This document shows positions 9,196 through 17,131 of a DNA stretch of 64,000 nt, piece by piece. Made by a program: the position numbers and the translations under genes. The first letter of the stretch is position 1. Every line of letters starts with the position of its first letter. Source of the DNA: Sinomicrobium sp. GTDB lineage: Bacteria > Bacteroidota > Bacteroidia > Flavobacteriales > Flavobacteriaceae. The DNA lies in the NCBI GenBank assembly GCA_029266035.1, contig JAJUFH010000016.1, positions 1 to 64,000 on the forward strand. Reading direction: 5' to 3'. A model generated the notes under the pieces. It saw only the letters and a program-made list of their open reading frames with translations, ran no database searches and was not told the origin of the DNA.

Positions 9196-9268
9196 TGTCT
9201 AATATCTTAAAATCTGCTTAAAAATACCTAATTGAATACGCACGAGATTCCTTTACAAAAGTGCGGCG

Positions 9269-9298
9269 CAAATATACAAAGACTTTTTATTTAGACAA
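9269..9298 (-). promoter_or_regulatory. rpmH promoter (-33 TTG and -7 TATATTTG)
   Basis: On the minus strand TTG (9296-9298) is followed after 19 bases by TATATTTG (9269-9276), a full match to the Bacteroidota housekeeping promoter. It points toward rpmH. Confidence 0.7.
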
Positions 9299-9377
9299 AC
9301 CATTTGAAAAATATTTTCACAGCATCGCTTATATTGATTTTCCAACAGCTGCCATAGGTGCAACACAAGATTTTTGC

Positions 9378-9385
9378 TAACTTTG
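9378..9385 (+). promoter_or_regulatory. -7 element for the 9421 gene
   Basis: TAACTTTG lies 35 bases before the ATG at 9421 and points toward it. No clear -33 TTG at the usual distance. Confidence 0.5.
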
Positions 9386-9420
9386 CAGCCTTGTTTATCA
9401 GTGTACTAAAATAATACTAT

Positions 9421-9936
9421 ATGTTCAATAAAAACCTAAAATTAGTTATTGCTGCACTTATCATCGCTTATGCTGTATACCAGTTTGTCGATGGAAATAT
9501 CGGAAACGGCATTTTCCTCATCCTGCTATCCGCTATTTTTATCTTCCTGTATTTCAGAAATGAGATGATACTCTTGGCCTTTTTACGCATGCGTAAACAA
9601 GATTTTGAAGGGACTACCAAATGGCTGAGTCGAATTAAAAACCCCGAAGCTGCTCTTATCAAAAAACAGCAAGGATACTACAATTACCTACAAGGTATTA
9701 TCGCTTCTCAAAGCAATCTTACCCAAGCAGAAAAATACTTTAAAAAAGCGCTTAAACTAGGGCTTTCCATGAGCTACGACACCGCAATGGCAAAATTGAG
9801 CCTAGCAGGTATCGCCATGCAGAAACGTAGAAAGCGAGAAGCTACTATGCTGCTCAACGAAGCTAAAAAATTAGACAAACAGAATATGCTGGGCGAACAG
9901 ATCAAGATGATGCAGCAGCAGATGAAACGAATCTAA
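9421..9936 (+). CDS. Membrane protein with TPR-like soluble domain, function unknown
   Basis: The 171-residue protein has two N-terminal membrane helices (about residues 7-22 and 28-45) and then a helical cytosolic domain of about 110 residues. Pairs of helices such as GYYNYLQGIIASQSNLTQAE followed by KYFKKALKLGLS, and a later block ending in ATMLLNEAKKLDKQN, look like two or three degenerate tetratricopeptide repeats. The last 20 residues are Q, K and M rich. I do not recognise a named family. TPR-like domains usually bind protein partners, so a scaffold role is a reasonable but unproven guess. The gene is monocistronic and divergent from rpmH. Confidence 0.75.
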   Translation: MFNKNLKLVIAALIIAYAVYQFVDGNIGNGIFLILLSAIFIFLYFRNEMILLAFLRMRKQDFEGTTKWLSRIKNPEAALIKKQQGYYNYLQGIIASQSNLTQAEKYFKKALKLGLSMSYDTAMAKLSLAGIAMQKRRKREATMLLNEAKKLDKQNMLGEQIKMMQQQMKRI

Positions 9937-9963
9937 AGTGGTGGGGTATTACTCCCACCCTAA

Positions 9964-10908
9964 TCACTTCACCGAATAATATCCTTTTTTCGGGATTTCT
10001 ATATAGTATTTCTTTTTGGATTTATTGTTCAGTTTTGTCTCTCGAAGCCAGGGATTGTGAATTTTAAGGATTTTGTAATTTATCCCGTGTTCTCTGGCAA
10101 AAGCAGCAAGGTTTTCTATCTCATAATCTACCATCACCTTTTTTGTAGGCACCTGTGTATACATGTGCTTCTGCTCTATATTAAAACCGTATTTAGCCGG
10201 ATCGGACAAGATTTCTTTTAAGGCGAGTATTCTAAACACGTATCGACCGGTTTCGCTTCCGAGTAGCATATCGTAATAATCCTCAATCTCCTGTCTCTCC
10301 TGTTGCCTAGCTATTCCGTTTTGCCCGGCATTGTAAGCAGCCGCGGCAAGCGTCCAGCTACCAAATCTCTCTTTCGCTTTTTTGAGATACTCACAAGCCA
10401 CCTCAGTCGATTTTTCCAGATGATAACGCTCGTCTACATTCTGATTGATCTCCATGCCATACTCCTTCCCCGTAGCACTCATAATCTGCCAAAACCCCGT
10501 AGCCCTTGCAGGAGACACCACATTTTGAAGTCCGCTCTCTATAACCGCCAAATACTTAAAGTCGTCCGGAATTCCGTGTTTCTTCAATATGGGTTCTATC
10601 ACCGGAAAATATTTATGTGCTCTTTTGATTAGAAGAAGCCCATTAGACTGCCAATAGGTATTTACCAGAAGTTCTCTGTCCATTCGCTCTTTGATATCAG
10701 GCTCATCGAGAGGCACAGGTTCTCCTGCAAAACTCAAATTTTCTATAAAATCGATGGCGTATACATTGTAATCGTGTACTGCCTTATCGGCTATTTCTCT
10801 GTTTTTACCAGCTAGGTTATCCTTTTCATTACCTTGTACCGAACCCAAGAAAAATCCGGCTACGGCCACTATTCCAATTCCCATTAAACCTTTTTTTATC
10901 CACTCCAT
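9964..10908 (-). CDS. Membrane-bound lytic murein transglycosylase (SLT/GH23 domain)
   Basis: This 314-residue protein cleaves peptidoglycan glycan strands with formation of 1,6-anhydro-muramic acid. An uncleaved signal anchor or signal peptide (about residues 5-23, GLMGIGIVAVAGFFLG) sends it to the periplasm. The GH23 core spans about residues 95-215: YLAVIESGLQNVVSPARATG carries the catalytic Glu in the ES motif, FWQIMSATGKEYG follows, and AAAAYNAGQNGI is the conserved AYN motif. The C-terminal region (about residues 240-310) may be a degenerate LysM-like module (LAAFAREHGINYKILKIHNPWL). The architecture resembles MltD without well-formed LysM repeats. Confidence 0.88.
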   Translation of the reverse strand: MEWIKKGLMGIGIVAVAGFFLGSVQGNEKDNLAGKNREIADKAVHDYNVYAIDFIENLSFAGEPVPLDEPDIKERMDRELLVNTYWQSNGLLLIKRAHKYFPVIEPILKKHGIPDDFKYLAVIESGLQNVVSPARATGFWQIMSATGKEYGMEINQNVDERYHLEKSTEVACEYLKKAKERFGSWTLAAAAYNAGQNGIARQQERQEIEDYYDMLLGSETGRYVFRILALKEILSDPAKYGFNIEQKHMYTQVPTKKVMVDYEIENLAAFAREHGINYKILKIHNPWLRETKLNNKSKKKYYIEIPKKGYYSVK

Positions 10909-11051
10909 AAACTGCGATTTAATATTTTTAATACCCTTTGTATCTGTAACGTATATCTGAGTAATTTCTTGTCTCGACCGATACAGAAAAAAGAAAATCT
11001 CCTTGTAAAATCAGGGGCTCCAAAAGTACAAAATAAGAGCAAAACCAAGCT

Positions 11052-11714
11052 TTAATTTTCGATGAGATCGGGGAGCTGCTCATTAAACCATTTAAAACGG
11101 TTGATAATCATAATATGCGTCCCCCCTTTCACCTCAATACAATCTTTTATATACTTGATAGGAAATACGGCATCCTTATCACCGTGTATGTGAACAACTC
11201 CTGAAATTGGAACCTTTCGCCTCCAACTCACAATCTCATTAATCGCCCAGTCTACATAATTCTTATCGCTTATGGTGAGGTATTTTTTATAGAGTTCCAA
11301 CCTTTTGACTACAGCTTTACCAAAAGCGTATTTAGCGAGAAGTTCTACATTGGTAGCCAAGGAAGTTGGCAACAGTTTATGAGCTCCGGTACGACTGGCA
11401 AATTTCATTCTACGGGGGAGTTCGCCGCGGGTCTTTACACTCGATATGACAATGAGTTTTCTCGGTTTTACAAATGCTTCCATTTCCTGAATCAGTATTC
11501 CTCCAAACGAAACTCCGATCAAAACCGGATTTTTGTGGTGGATGTTTTCACTCATCCTCCGGGCGTAGTTTACAAGACTCTCCCCTTTTAGTGGAGACAT
11601 CCATTCCAATTTGAACACCTCAAAACGGTTGGGAGGAAGATGGATGTGTTCGAAGATAAGTGAACTCGCAGCCATTCCAGGCATTAAATAGACCGGTATT
11701 TTAACATTATTCAT
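11052..11714 (-). CDS. Alpha/beta-fold hydrolase
   Basis: A soluble protein of about 220 residues with the alpha/beta-hydrolase pattern: a nucleophile elbow GVSFGG (serine in GxSxG), a later acid-containing strand HIHGDKDAVFP and a C-terminal histidine in GGTHIMI. The open frame extends upstream to 11774, but I start at ATG 11712-11714 (MNNVKIPVYLMPGM) because the extension overlaps a rightward promoter and reads as low-complexity sequence. Substrate unknown; small esters are typical for proteins of this size. No signal peptide, so probably cytosolic. Confidence 0.8.
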   Translation of the reverse strand: MNNVKIPVYLMPGMAASSLIFEHIHLPPNRFEVFKLEWMSPLKGESLVNYARRMSENIHHKNPVLIGVSFGGILIQEMEAFVKPRKLIVISSVKTRGELPRRMKFASRTGAHKLLPTSLATNVELLAKYAFGKAVVKRLELYKKYLTISDKNYVDWAINEIVSWRRKVPISGVVHIHGDKDAVFPIKYIKDCIEVKGGTHIMIINRFKWFNEQLPDLIEN

Positions 11715-11759
11715 CAAAAAGCCTATGTAATTGGGTAATAGAATTTTATATATTTTTTG

Positions 11760-11767
11760 TATCTTTG
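11760..11767 (+). promoter_or_regulatory. Rightward -7 promoter element before the structured leader
   Basis: TATCTTTG, a strong match to TAnnTTTG, predicts a rightward transcript starting near 11774. The first rightward start codon is 270 bases later (12043). The gap is filled by the foldable segment described next. Confidence 0.55.
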
Positions 11768-11773
11768 TAAACA

Positions 11774-12036
11774 CATTCCGACTCGTAGTTTTTCACTTCT
11801 GTAAAAATGCATCGAGCCGCGATGTTTCCCAAATCTGAAACCTGACCGGCTCGTACAAATTTAGAACGGTTTTCAGGCTTTGCAAAAGAAATCAGCAGTA
11901 TTCTTCCTCTGACATAGGTGAAGAATATCAGTAAAAATGGCTGAAATTAGATTTTCATTTATTCGCCAGTAGGTATACGGCATGAAAAGTGTAAAATTTT
12001 GCCGTGTATTCCGGTTTGCGTAAAAACTAAAAAAAT
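11774..12036 (+). ncRNA. Candidate structured RNA or long 5' leader
   Basis: No reading frame of note occupies these 263 bases, but they fold well by eye. A closing stem pairs TAGTTTTT (11786-11793) with AAAAACTA (12022-12029). Inside it lie three elements. CGAGCCG (11813-11819) pairs with CGGCTCG (11847-11853) around a smaller GTTTC/GAAAC stem. TATTCTTC (11899-11906) pairs with GAAGAATA (11920-11927), enclosed by TCAGC/GCTGA (11892-11896, 11940-11944). ATACGGCA (11975-11982) pairs with TGCCGTGT (12000-12007). It does not match tRNA, SRP RNA, or TPP or cobalamin riboswitch motifs I know. It could be a 6S-like small RNA or a cis-regulatory leader of the next gene. Confidence 0.35.
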
Positions 12037-12042
12037 AAAAAG

Positions 12043-12336
12043 ATGAGTAGTGAGGTAGCTGTCAAGGACAATGATTTTTTGCGCCAGTTTGAAACCCGTA
12101 TCGACGGCAAATTGGCAAAAATTGAATACTCTTCGCAGGAAAAAAAGATTTTCCTGACCAAACTGGTAATTCCCGAAAATTTAGGTGACGATTTTAAAGA
12201 CGACTTTATCATCTCTGTATTGCAACTCGTAGAACAAAGAAACCTAAGGGTTGTACCGACGAGTCCGGAAATAGCCCGCTTCCTCAGAAAACACAAGGAA
12301 TACAAAAATTTACTACCTGTAGGAATACGTATATAA
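12043..12336 (+). CDS. Small protein resembling a degenerate YjdJ-type GNAT domain
   Basis: The 97-residue protein reads like a minimal Gcn5-related N-acetyltransferase of the YjdJ type. FETRIDGKLAKIEY resembles the first strands (self-description 'F...v.G..a.l.Y'), FLTKLVIPENLGDDF the strand leading to the acetyl-CoA site, and LRVVPTSPEIARFLRKHKEY the closing 'l.v.P.CP.....i..hpey' motif. The Q/RxxGxG/A pyrophosphate-binding loop, expected near ENLGDDFKDD, is not recognisable, so cofactor binding is doubtful. It sits alone behind a long, possibly structured leader. The family call is by motif resemblance only. Confidence 0.5.
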   Translation: MSSEVAVKDNDFLRQFETRIDGKLAKIEYSSQEKKIFLTKLVIPENLGDDFKDDFIISVLQLVEQRNLRVVPTSPEIARFLRKHKEYKNLLPVGIRI

Positions 12337-12337
12337 A

Positions 12338-13675
12338 TCAGGACGCAAAGGCCTCTTCCCCTACAAAATCGAATTGCACCATTCCGTCTTCATCTATATT
12401 TTTGAGGGTCACGGTATGTAGAGTGTTCACCAATTCCGGATTCCAAGGCGCTTTTACCTTTACGTAGTTTTCAGTAAACCCGTGAATATATCCAGACTTG
12501 TTTTCCCCTTCAAACAACACGGTTCGGGTAGTTCCGATCTGGCTTTCGTAAAAAGCTCGTCGTTTTTTTACCGAAAGTCCGCGCAGCATTTTACTGCGTT
12601 TGGCCCTTATATTTTTGGGTACTACGCCATCCATTTCCGCAGCGAGGGTGTTATCTCGTTCCGAATAGGTAAATACGTGAAGATACGATATATCCAGATC
12701 GTTCAAAAAGTGGTAAGTCTCCAAAAAGTGCTCGTCTGTTTCTCCGGGAAATCCGACAATAACGTCCACTCCAATACAAGCATGTGGCATCATCTCTTTG
12801 ATCTTCCTCACTCGGTCTACATAAAGCTCGCGTAGATACCTGCGTCGCATCCGCTTCAATACATCATTACTCCCCGATTGTAGCGGAATGTGAAAATGAG
12901 GTACAAAAGTCCTGCTTTCCGCTACAAATTCTATGGTTTCATTCTTTAACAAATTGGGCTCTATTGAAGAAATACGCAAGCGTTCTATCCCCTCTACTTC
13001 ATCAAGCGCCTGTACCAGGTCGAGAAAAGTGTGTTCGTGTGTCTTGTTCCCGAATTCCCCTTTCCCATAATCTCCTATATTCACTCCGGTAAGAACAATT
13101 TCCTTAATATTCTTACGAGATATTTCCCTTGCATTGTGCAATACGTTTTCTAAGGTATCACTACGCGATATTCCTCGCGCAAGCGGAATAGTACAATAGG
13201 TACATTTATAATCACAACCGTCTTGAACTTTCAGAAAGGCTCGAGTGCGATCACCTATAGAATAACTACCCACATAAAAATCGGCCTCCTCTATTTCACA
13301 AGAGTGTACTTCGCCAAAATCATTTTTGGAAAGGTCGTTGATATAATCGGTAATTTTAAACTTTTCGGTAGCACCCAAAACCAAATCTACCCCATCTACC
13401 GCTGCGAGTTCTTCCGGTTTTAATTGAGCGTAACAGCCCACGGCAGCTACAAAGGCTTTTTCGTTGGACTTCAACGCCTTTCTCACCACCTGTTTAAACT
13501 GTCGGTCGGCATTGTCTGTTACCGAACAGGTATTGATCACATAAATATCTGCCTCATCTTCAAAGTCTACACGATCAAATCCTCTATTTTGAAAATTCCT
13601 GGCAATGGTAGAAGTTTCTGAAAAATTCAGTTTGCATCCCAATGTGTAAAAAGCCACCTTTTTTCTCTGCTCCAT
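12338..13675 (-). CDS. mtaB: tRNA threonylcarbamoyladenosine methylthiotransferase
   Basis: MtaB is a radical-SAM enzyme that converts t6A37 to ms2t6A37 in tRNAs reading ANN codons. The 445-residue length fits. The N-terminal UPF0004 domain has its cluster cysteines in YTLGCKLNFSE (residue 14 region), INTCSVTD and AAVGCYAQ. The radical-SAM motif CDYKCTYC is near residue 154, and LQSGSNDVLKRMRR and GVDVIVGFPGE are typical of the core. A C-terminal TRAM-like segment follows. The GCK variant at the first cysteine and overall pattern favour MtaB over MiaB or RimO. Its stop is one base from the end of the convergent small GNAT-like gene. Confidence 0.92.
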   Translation of the reverse strand: MEQRKKVAFYTLGCKLNFSETSTIARNFQNRGFDRVDFEDEADIYVINTCSVTDNADRQFKQVVRKALKSNEKAFVAAVGCYAQLKPEELAAVDGVDLVLGATEKFKITDYINDLSKNDFGEVHSCEIEEADFYVGSYSIGDRTRAFLKVQDGCDYKCTYCTIPLARGISRSDTLENVLHNAREISRKNIKEIVLTGVNIGDYGKGEFGNKTHEHTFLDLVQALDEVEGIERLRISSIEPNLLKNETIEFVAESRTFVPHFHIPLQSGSNDVLKRMRRRYLRELYVDRVRKIKEMMPHACIGVDVIVGFPGETDEHFLETYHFLNDLDISYLHVFTYSERDNTLAAEMDGVVPKNIRAKRSKMLRGLSVKKRRAFYESQIGTTRTVLFEGENKSGYIHGFTENYVKVKAPWNPELVNTLHTVTLKNIDEDGMVQFDFVGEEAFAS

Positions 13676-13748
13676 AGTTCTTACCGATTACAATGGCTTC
13701 ATTTTACAAAGAAGCCTACAATTAATTTTCCGGCGTAATTTCGGGGTG

Positions 13749-13756
13749 CAAAGTTA
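13749..13756 (-). promoter_or_regulatory. -7 promoter element for mtaB
   Basis: On the minus strand TAACTTTG lies about 75 bases before the mtaB start. No -33 TTG at the expected spacing. Confidence 0.45.
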
Positions 13757-13800
13757 CTAAAGTATTTGAACTAACCCACTAATCCTTAATTCCAAACACC

Positions 13801-14973
13801 CTATTGCTCCCGCCATTTTTTGGTAGCTTCGTATACGTATCCCAAAATACGGGCATCTTCTTCTGTAAAATCGACATCGCGCCTTAGTGAAGCTCTTTGT
13901 GCCGTAACAAGGGCTTTGGGCAACCGATATTCCGTAAAGCCATCGTCACCGCCCCAAGAAAAATCGGGTACAAAATTGGGAGGAAGCCAACTGCCGTAAA
14001 TATTGACATTTACTCCCACCACCGTTCCGGTGTTAAACATGGTATTGATCCCACATTTGCTGTAATCGCCCATCATAAGTCCGCAAAACTGTAATCCCGT
14101 GTTTTCAAGCTCTCCCGTAGCGTAATTCCACAACTTTACTTCGTCGTAATTATTTTTCATATTAGAGCTATTGGTGTCAGCTCCCACATTACACCACTCT
14201 CCCAAAACAGAATTACCGAGAAAACCGTCGTGTCCTTTGTTGGAATACGCAAACAATACCGAATTGTTAATCTCCCCTCCTACCTTGCAGTGCGGACCAA
14301 TAGTGGTTGCTCCGTAAATTCTCGCTCCCATCTTAACAACACTGTGCTCACCAAGTGCAAAACCTCCGCGAATATGACATCCTTCCATCACTAGCGAATC
14401 TTTACCGATATAAATAGGTCCGTCTGAAGCATTAAGCGTAGAAAAATACAGCTGTGCCCCTTCTTCTATAAAAATATTTTCGGGAGCTATAGTCTGCACT
14501 CCTTCAGGAATGGGACAGCTTTTTCTACCTTTCGTAAGCAATTCAAAATCCTTGCGCAACTCCTCTGCATTCTTTGCAAATATATCATAGGTATTTTCTA
14601 AACGCTGTAGTGTACCGGGATACTCCTTTTTCCGATACCTAGACAAGTCCTTATCTGATATGTCGTCAGTACAATAAGCTATCTCTAATCCGTTGTAAAT
14701 AATCACCTCCCCGGGTTTCAGGTTTTGCACGGCATCTGCCAATGCGCTATCCGGCAAAAAAGAAGCGTCGATATACACGTTCTCCTCTTGGATGACTTCC
14801 GGAAATTTTGCAGAAAGGTATTTTTCGGTACGCACCGAAACAGTATTGTTCAACAGTCTGTCCCACTTTTCTCGTACAGTGAGTATCCCTATTCTTATCC
14901 CCGCTACCGGCCTGGTGTACGTAAAAGGCAGCAGTGCATTGCGAACAGAACCGTCAAACAAGATATAATTCAT
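13801..14973 (-). CDS. GlmU-like protein with left-handed beta-helix (putative sugar nucleotidyltransferase)
   Basis: The 390-residue protein starts MNYILFDGSVRNALLPFTYTRPVAG, typical of the N-terminal domain (NTP_transf_4 type) of Bacteroidota GlmU-like proteins. The second half, about residues 175-330, contains hexapeptide-repeat sequence (for example IYIGKDSLVMEGCHIRGGFA and VVKMGARIYGATTIGPHCKV) forming a left-handed parallel beta-helix. Canonical GlmU has a GxGxR...KP pyrophosphorylase motif, which I do not see here. It is therefore best called a GlmU family protein: possibly an acyltransferase or nucleotidyltransferase acting on a sugar nucleotide, substrate unknown. Confidence 0.8.
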   Translation of the reverse strand: MNYILFDGSVRNALLPFTYTRPVAGIRIGILTVREKWDRLLNNTVSVRTEKYLSAKFPEVIQEENVYIDASFLPDSALADAVQNLKPGEVIIYNGLEIAYCTDDISDKDLSRYRKKEYPGTLQRLENTYDIFAKNAEELRKDFELLTKGRKSCPIPEGVQTIAPENIFIEEGAQLYFSTLNASDGPIYIGKDSLVMEGCHIRGGFALGEHSVVKMGARIYGATTIGPHCKVGGEINNSVLFAYSNKGHDGFLGNSVLGEWCNVGADTNSSNMKNNYDEVKLWNYATGELENTGLQFCGLMMGDYSKCGINTMFNTGTVVGVNVNIYGSWLPPNFVPDFSWGGDDGFTEYRLPKALVTAQRASLRRDVDFTEEDARILGYVYEATKKWREQ

Positions 14974-15002
14974 CGTAATAATGTGTAAGTTTTGGGTAAA
15001 AA

Positions 15003-15029
15003 TAAAAAAACCTCTGATTTCTCAGAGGT
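15003..15029 (-). terminator. Terminator of rpmE2
   Basis: A perfect 8-bp stem (ACCTCTGA/TCAGAGGT, 15010-15017 and 15022-15029) with a 4-base loop is followed by a T run on the minus strand. It lies just past the rpmE2 stop. Confidence 0.85.
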
Positions 15030-15053
15030 CTTATAAGTTATTAATTTGCAAAA

Positions 15054-15305
15054 TTACTTTTTGAACTTCGCATATTTGTTTTTAAACTTGTCGATACGTC
15101 CGGCAGTATCTACCAATTTAGATTTACCGGTATAGTAAGGGTGAGATGTTCTTGAAATCTCCAGTTTAATCAGAGGATATTCAACACCTTCTACCTCTAT
15201 GGTCTCTTTTGTGTTTGCAGTAGATTTGGTGATAAAAACATCGTCGTTAGACATATCTTTAAACGCAACCAATCTATAGTTTTCCGGATGTGTACCTTTT
15301 TTCAT
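15054..15305 (-). CDS. rpmE2: 50S ribosomal protein L31, type B
   Basis: An 83-residue ribosomal protein with the type-B L31 pattern: [20 protein letters not shown], then a strand-rich middle and the conserved [22 protein letters not shown]. It lacks the CxxC pair that binds zinc in type A L31, so it is the zinc-independent form. It has a full promoter (both boxes) and a strong terminator, and is therefore a monocistronic gene. Confidence 0.97.
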   Translation of the reverse strand: MKKGTHPENYRLVAFKDMSNDDVFITKSTANTKETIEVEGVEYPLIKLEISRTSHPYYTGKSKLVDTAGRIDKFKNKYAKFKK

Positions 15306-15344
15306 CGCCGTGATATTTATTTCTTTCTCCTAAAATTCGAGCTG

Positions 15345-15374
15345 CAAATTTAGTTATTTTTTGTATATATGCAA
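15345..15374 (-). promoter_or_regulatory. rpmE2 promoter (-33 TTG and -7 TAAATTTG)
   Basis: On the minus strand TTG (15372-15374), 19 bases, then TAAATTTG (15345-15352), 39 bases before the start codon. Confidence 0.65.
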
Positions 15375-15481
15375 TACCATTACAAAAAATTGTAGTACAA
15401 AAAGATTATAGTCTTAGAAGGGTATAACAAAAACCTTCCCTATTACGACAAACTGATTACTTTTAACCAAAAATACAACTA

Positions 15482-16006
15482 ATGATAGAAAACACAACAC
15501 CCACCGGGAAATTTGCACTGAATTACGGACTCCTCCTCGGAGGTATCAGCGTAGTATTCTCATTGATTCTTTTCAGCATGGATCTCCACTATCAGGGAGG
15601 ATCTAGCGTATTTATTGTATCTGTACTCAGTATGCTGGGATGTATTATTGCGGGACTCATACAATACAGAAAGGTCAACGGAGGATATATGACTTTTTCA
15701 CAGGGACTGAAAATTGGGGTAGGAATATGTCTTATCGGCGGAGTAATTACTATGCTCTTCCAGTTTGTGCTCTCTAATGTCTTAGACCCTGAGATGACGG
15801 CTAAACAATTGGATATAGCACGGGCACAAATGCAAGAACAAGGTCTCGGAGCCGATGAAATAGAAGCCCGGATAGAAATGGCTAAAAAATTCACCGGACC
15901 CTTTATCCAAGCCGCATTTGGTCTAATAGGCAGTGTATTTTTTGGCTTTGTACTTTCTATCATCCCTGTACTAGTCCTCAAAAAAAGTAATCCGGAATAC
16001 TCGTAG
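15482..16006 (+). CDS. DUF4199 family membrane protein
   Basis: The 174-residue integral membrane protein has about four helices (near residues 14-32, 43-62, 76-98 and 140-165), with a cytosolic amphipathic stretch between helices 3 and 4 (about residues 102-135) rich in Q, E, A and K. This layout and the opening 'GKFALNYGLLLGGISVV' match DUF4199, a family common in Bacteroidota that is often next to a glycosyltransferase, as here. Function is unknown. A role together with the downstream glycosyltransferase (lipid-linked sugar handling) is an inference from context only. Confidence 0.8.
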   Translation: MIENTTPTGKFALNYGLLLGGISVVFSLILFSMDLHYQGGSSVFIVSVLSMLGCIIAGLIQYRKVNGGYMTFSQGLKIGVGICLIGGVITMLFQFVLSNVLDPEMTAKQLDIARAQMQEQGLGADEIEARIEMAKKFTGPFIQAAFGLIGSVFFGFVLSIIPVLVLKKSNPEYS

Positions 16007-16064
16007 GATCAAAAAATTACGCAGGGGTACCGACTGTCGGCTTACCTATGGAAACATTTTTACG

Positions 16065-16072
16065 TAAATTTG
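16065..16072 (+). promoter_or_regulatory. -7 promoter element before the glycosyltransferase
   Basis: TAAATTTG points to a transcript start near 16079. With such a short leader, the second in-frame ATG at 16095 may be the true start of the next gene rather than 16086. Confidence 0.4.
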
Positions 16073-16085
16073 GGGAGTATTTTAA

Positions 16086-17102
16086 ATGTCATTCATGGAT
16101 ATATCCATCGTAATACCTTTATTAAACGAACAGGAATCCTTACGGGAGTTACACGATTGGATTGCAGAGATTATGCAGTCCAATCGTCTTTCCTATGAAA
16201 TACTGTTTATAGACGATGGCAGTACCGACGGCTCTTGGAACATCATCGCTGAGCTCTCTGCCGAAAACAGTACTGTAAAAGGAATCCGTTTTTTCCGCAA
16301 CTACGGCAAATCGCAGGCTCTACACGCCGGATTTCGGATTGCCCGCGGAAAGGTGGTTATCACTATGGATGCCGATTTGCAAGACAATCCCGAAGAAATT
16401 CCCGAGTTGTACCGTATGATTACCAAAGAGGGATACGACCTTGTTTCGGGCTGGAAAAAAAAGAGGTACGATGCCGTCCTTACCAAAAACATCCCTTCAA
16501 AATTGTTTAACTGGGCCGCCCGGAAGACCTCCGGACTCAAGCTTCACGATTTCAATTGCGGACTCAAAGCATACAAGAATGCCGTAATCAAAAATATCGA
16601 AGTGTATGGCGAAATGCACCGTTATATCCCTGTACTTGCCAAAAATGCAGGCTTCGCTAAGATAGAAGAGAAAGTGGTACAGCACCAGGCCAGGAAATAC
16701 GGTAAAACCAAATTTGGCGCTGAGCGCTTTATCAACGGTTTTCTCGACCTCATCACCATCTGGTTCCTCTCCCGTTTCGGCAAGCGTCCTATGCATCTCT
16801 TTGGAGCTCTTGGCGTACTGATGTTCCTCATCGGTTTTTTAGCTGCAGGATTCATAGGGGCAGAAAAACTCTACAAACTGTACAATGGGCAACCTACTAT
16901 ACTGATTACCCAAAACCCCTGGTTCTTTATTGCACTGTCTACCATGATTATAGGTTCGCAACTATTTCTCGCCGGTTTTTTAGGTGAGATTGTACTGCGC
17001 ACCAAAACAAAAAACGACAGATATAAAGTATCAGACACCATCAATCTTAACCAGGGAGAAGAAGCTGACAAAAAAACAACATCGCAAGTTCGACCTAATT
17101 AA
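16086..17102 (+). CDS. Glycosyltransferase family 2, polyprenol-phosphate sugar synthase type
   Basis: The GT2 domain (about residues 1-230) has the nucleotide-sugar and metal motifs IDDGSTDGSWN and MDADLQDNPEEIPEL, the latter containing the DxD. The C-terminus carries two membrane helices (about residues 238-262 and 275-300). This is the DPM1/GtrB/ArnC layout: transfer of a sugar from UDP- or GDP-sugar to undecaprenyl phosphate at the inner face of the membrane. The donor sugar cannot be read from the sequence. The start is ATG 16086, with MDISIVIPLLNEQ at 16095 an alternative. It is followed closely by a phosphohexomutase that could supply the sugar phosphate precursor. Confidence 0.88.
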   Translation: MSFMDISIVIPLLNEQESLRELHDWIAEIMQSNRLSYEILFIDDGSTDGSWNIIAELSAENSTVKGIRFFRNYGKSQALHAGFRIARGKVVITMDADLQDNPEEIPELYRMITKEGYDLVSGWKKKRYDAVLTKNIPSKLFNWAARKTSGLKLHDFNCGLKAYKNAVIKNIEVYGEMHRYIPVLAKNAGFAKIEEKVVQHQARKYGKTKFGAERFINGFLDLITIWFLSRFGKRPMHLFGALGVLMFLIGFLAAGFIGAEKLYKLYNGQPTILITQNPWFFIALSTMIIGSQLFLAGFLGEIVLRTKTKNDRYKVSDTINLNQGEEADKKTTSQVRPN

Positions 17103-17131
17103 TTGATACAAACGATTATACCATATTAAAA

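Noticed and set aside
11715-11774. Longer start (11774) for the alpha/beta hydrolase
   Set aside because: The extension overlaps the rightward TATCTTTG promoter and reads as a low-complexity K/I-rich sequence; ATG 11714 leads directly into the first strand.
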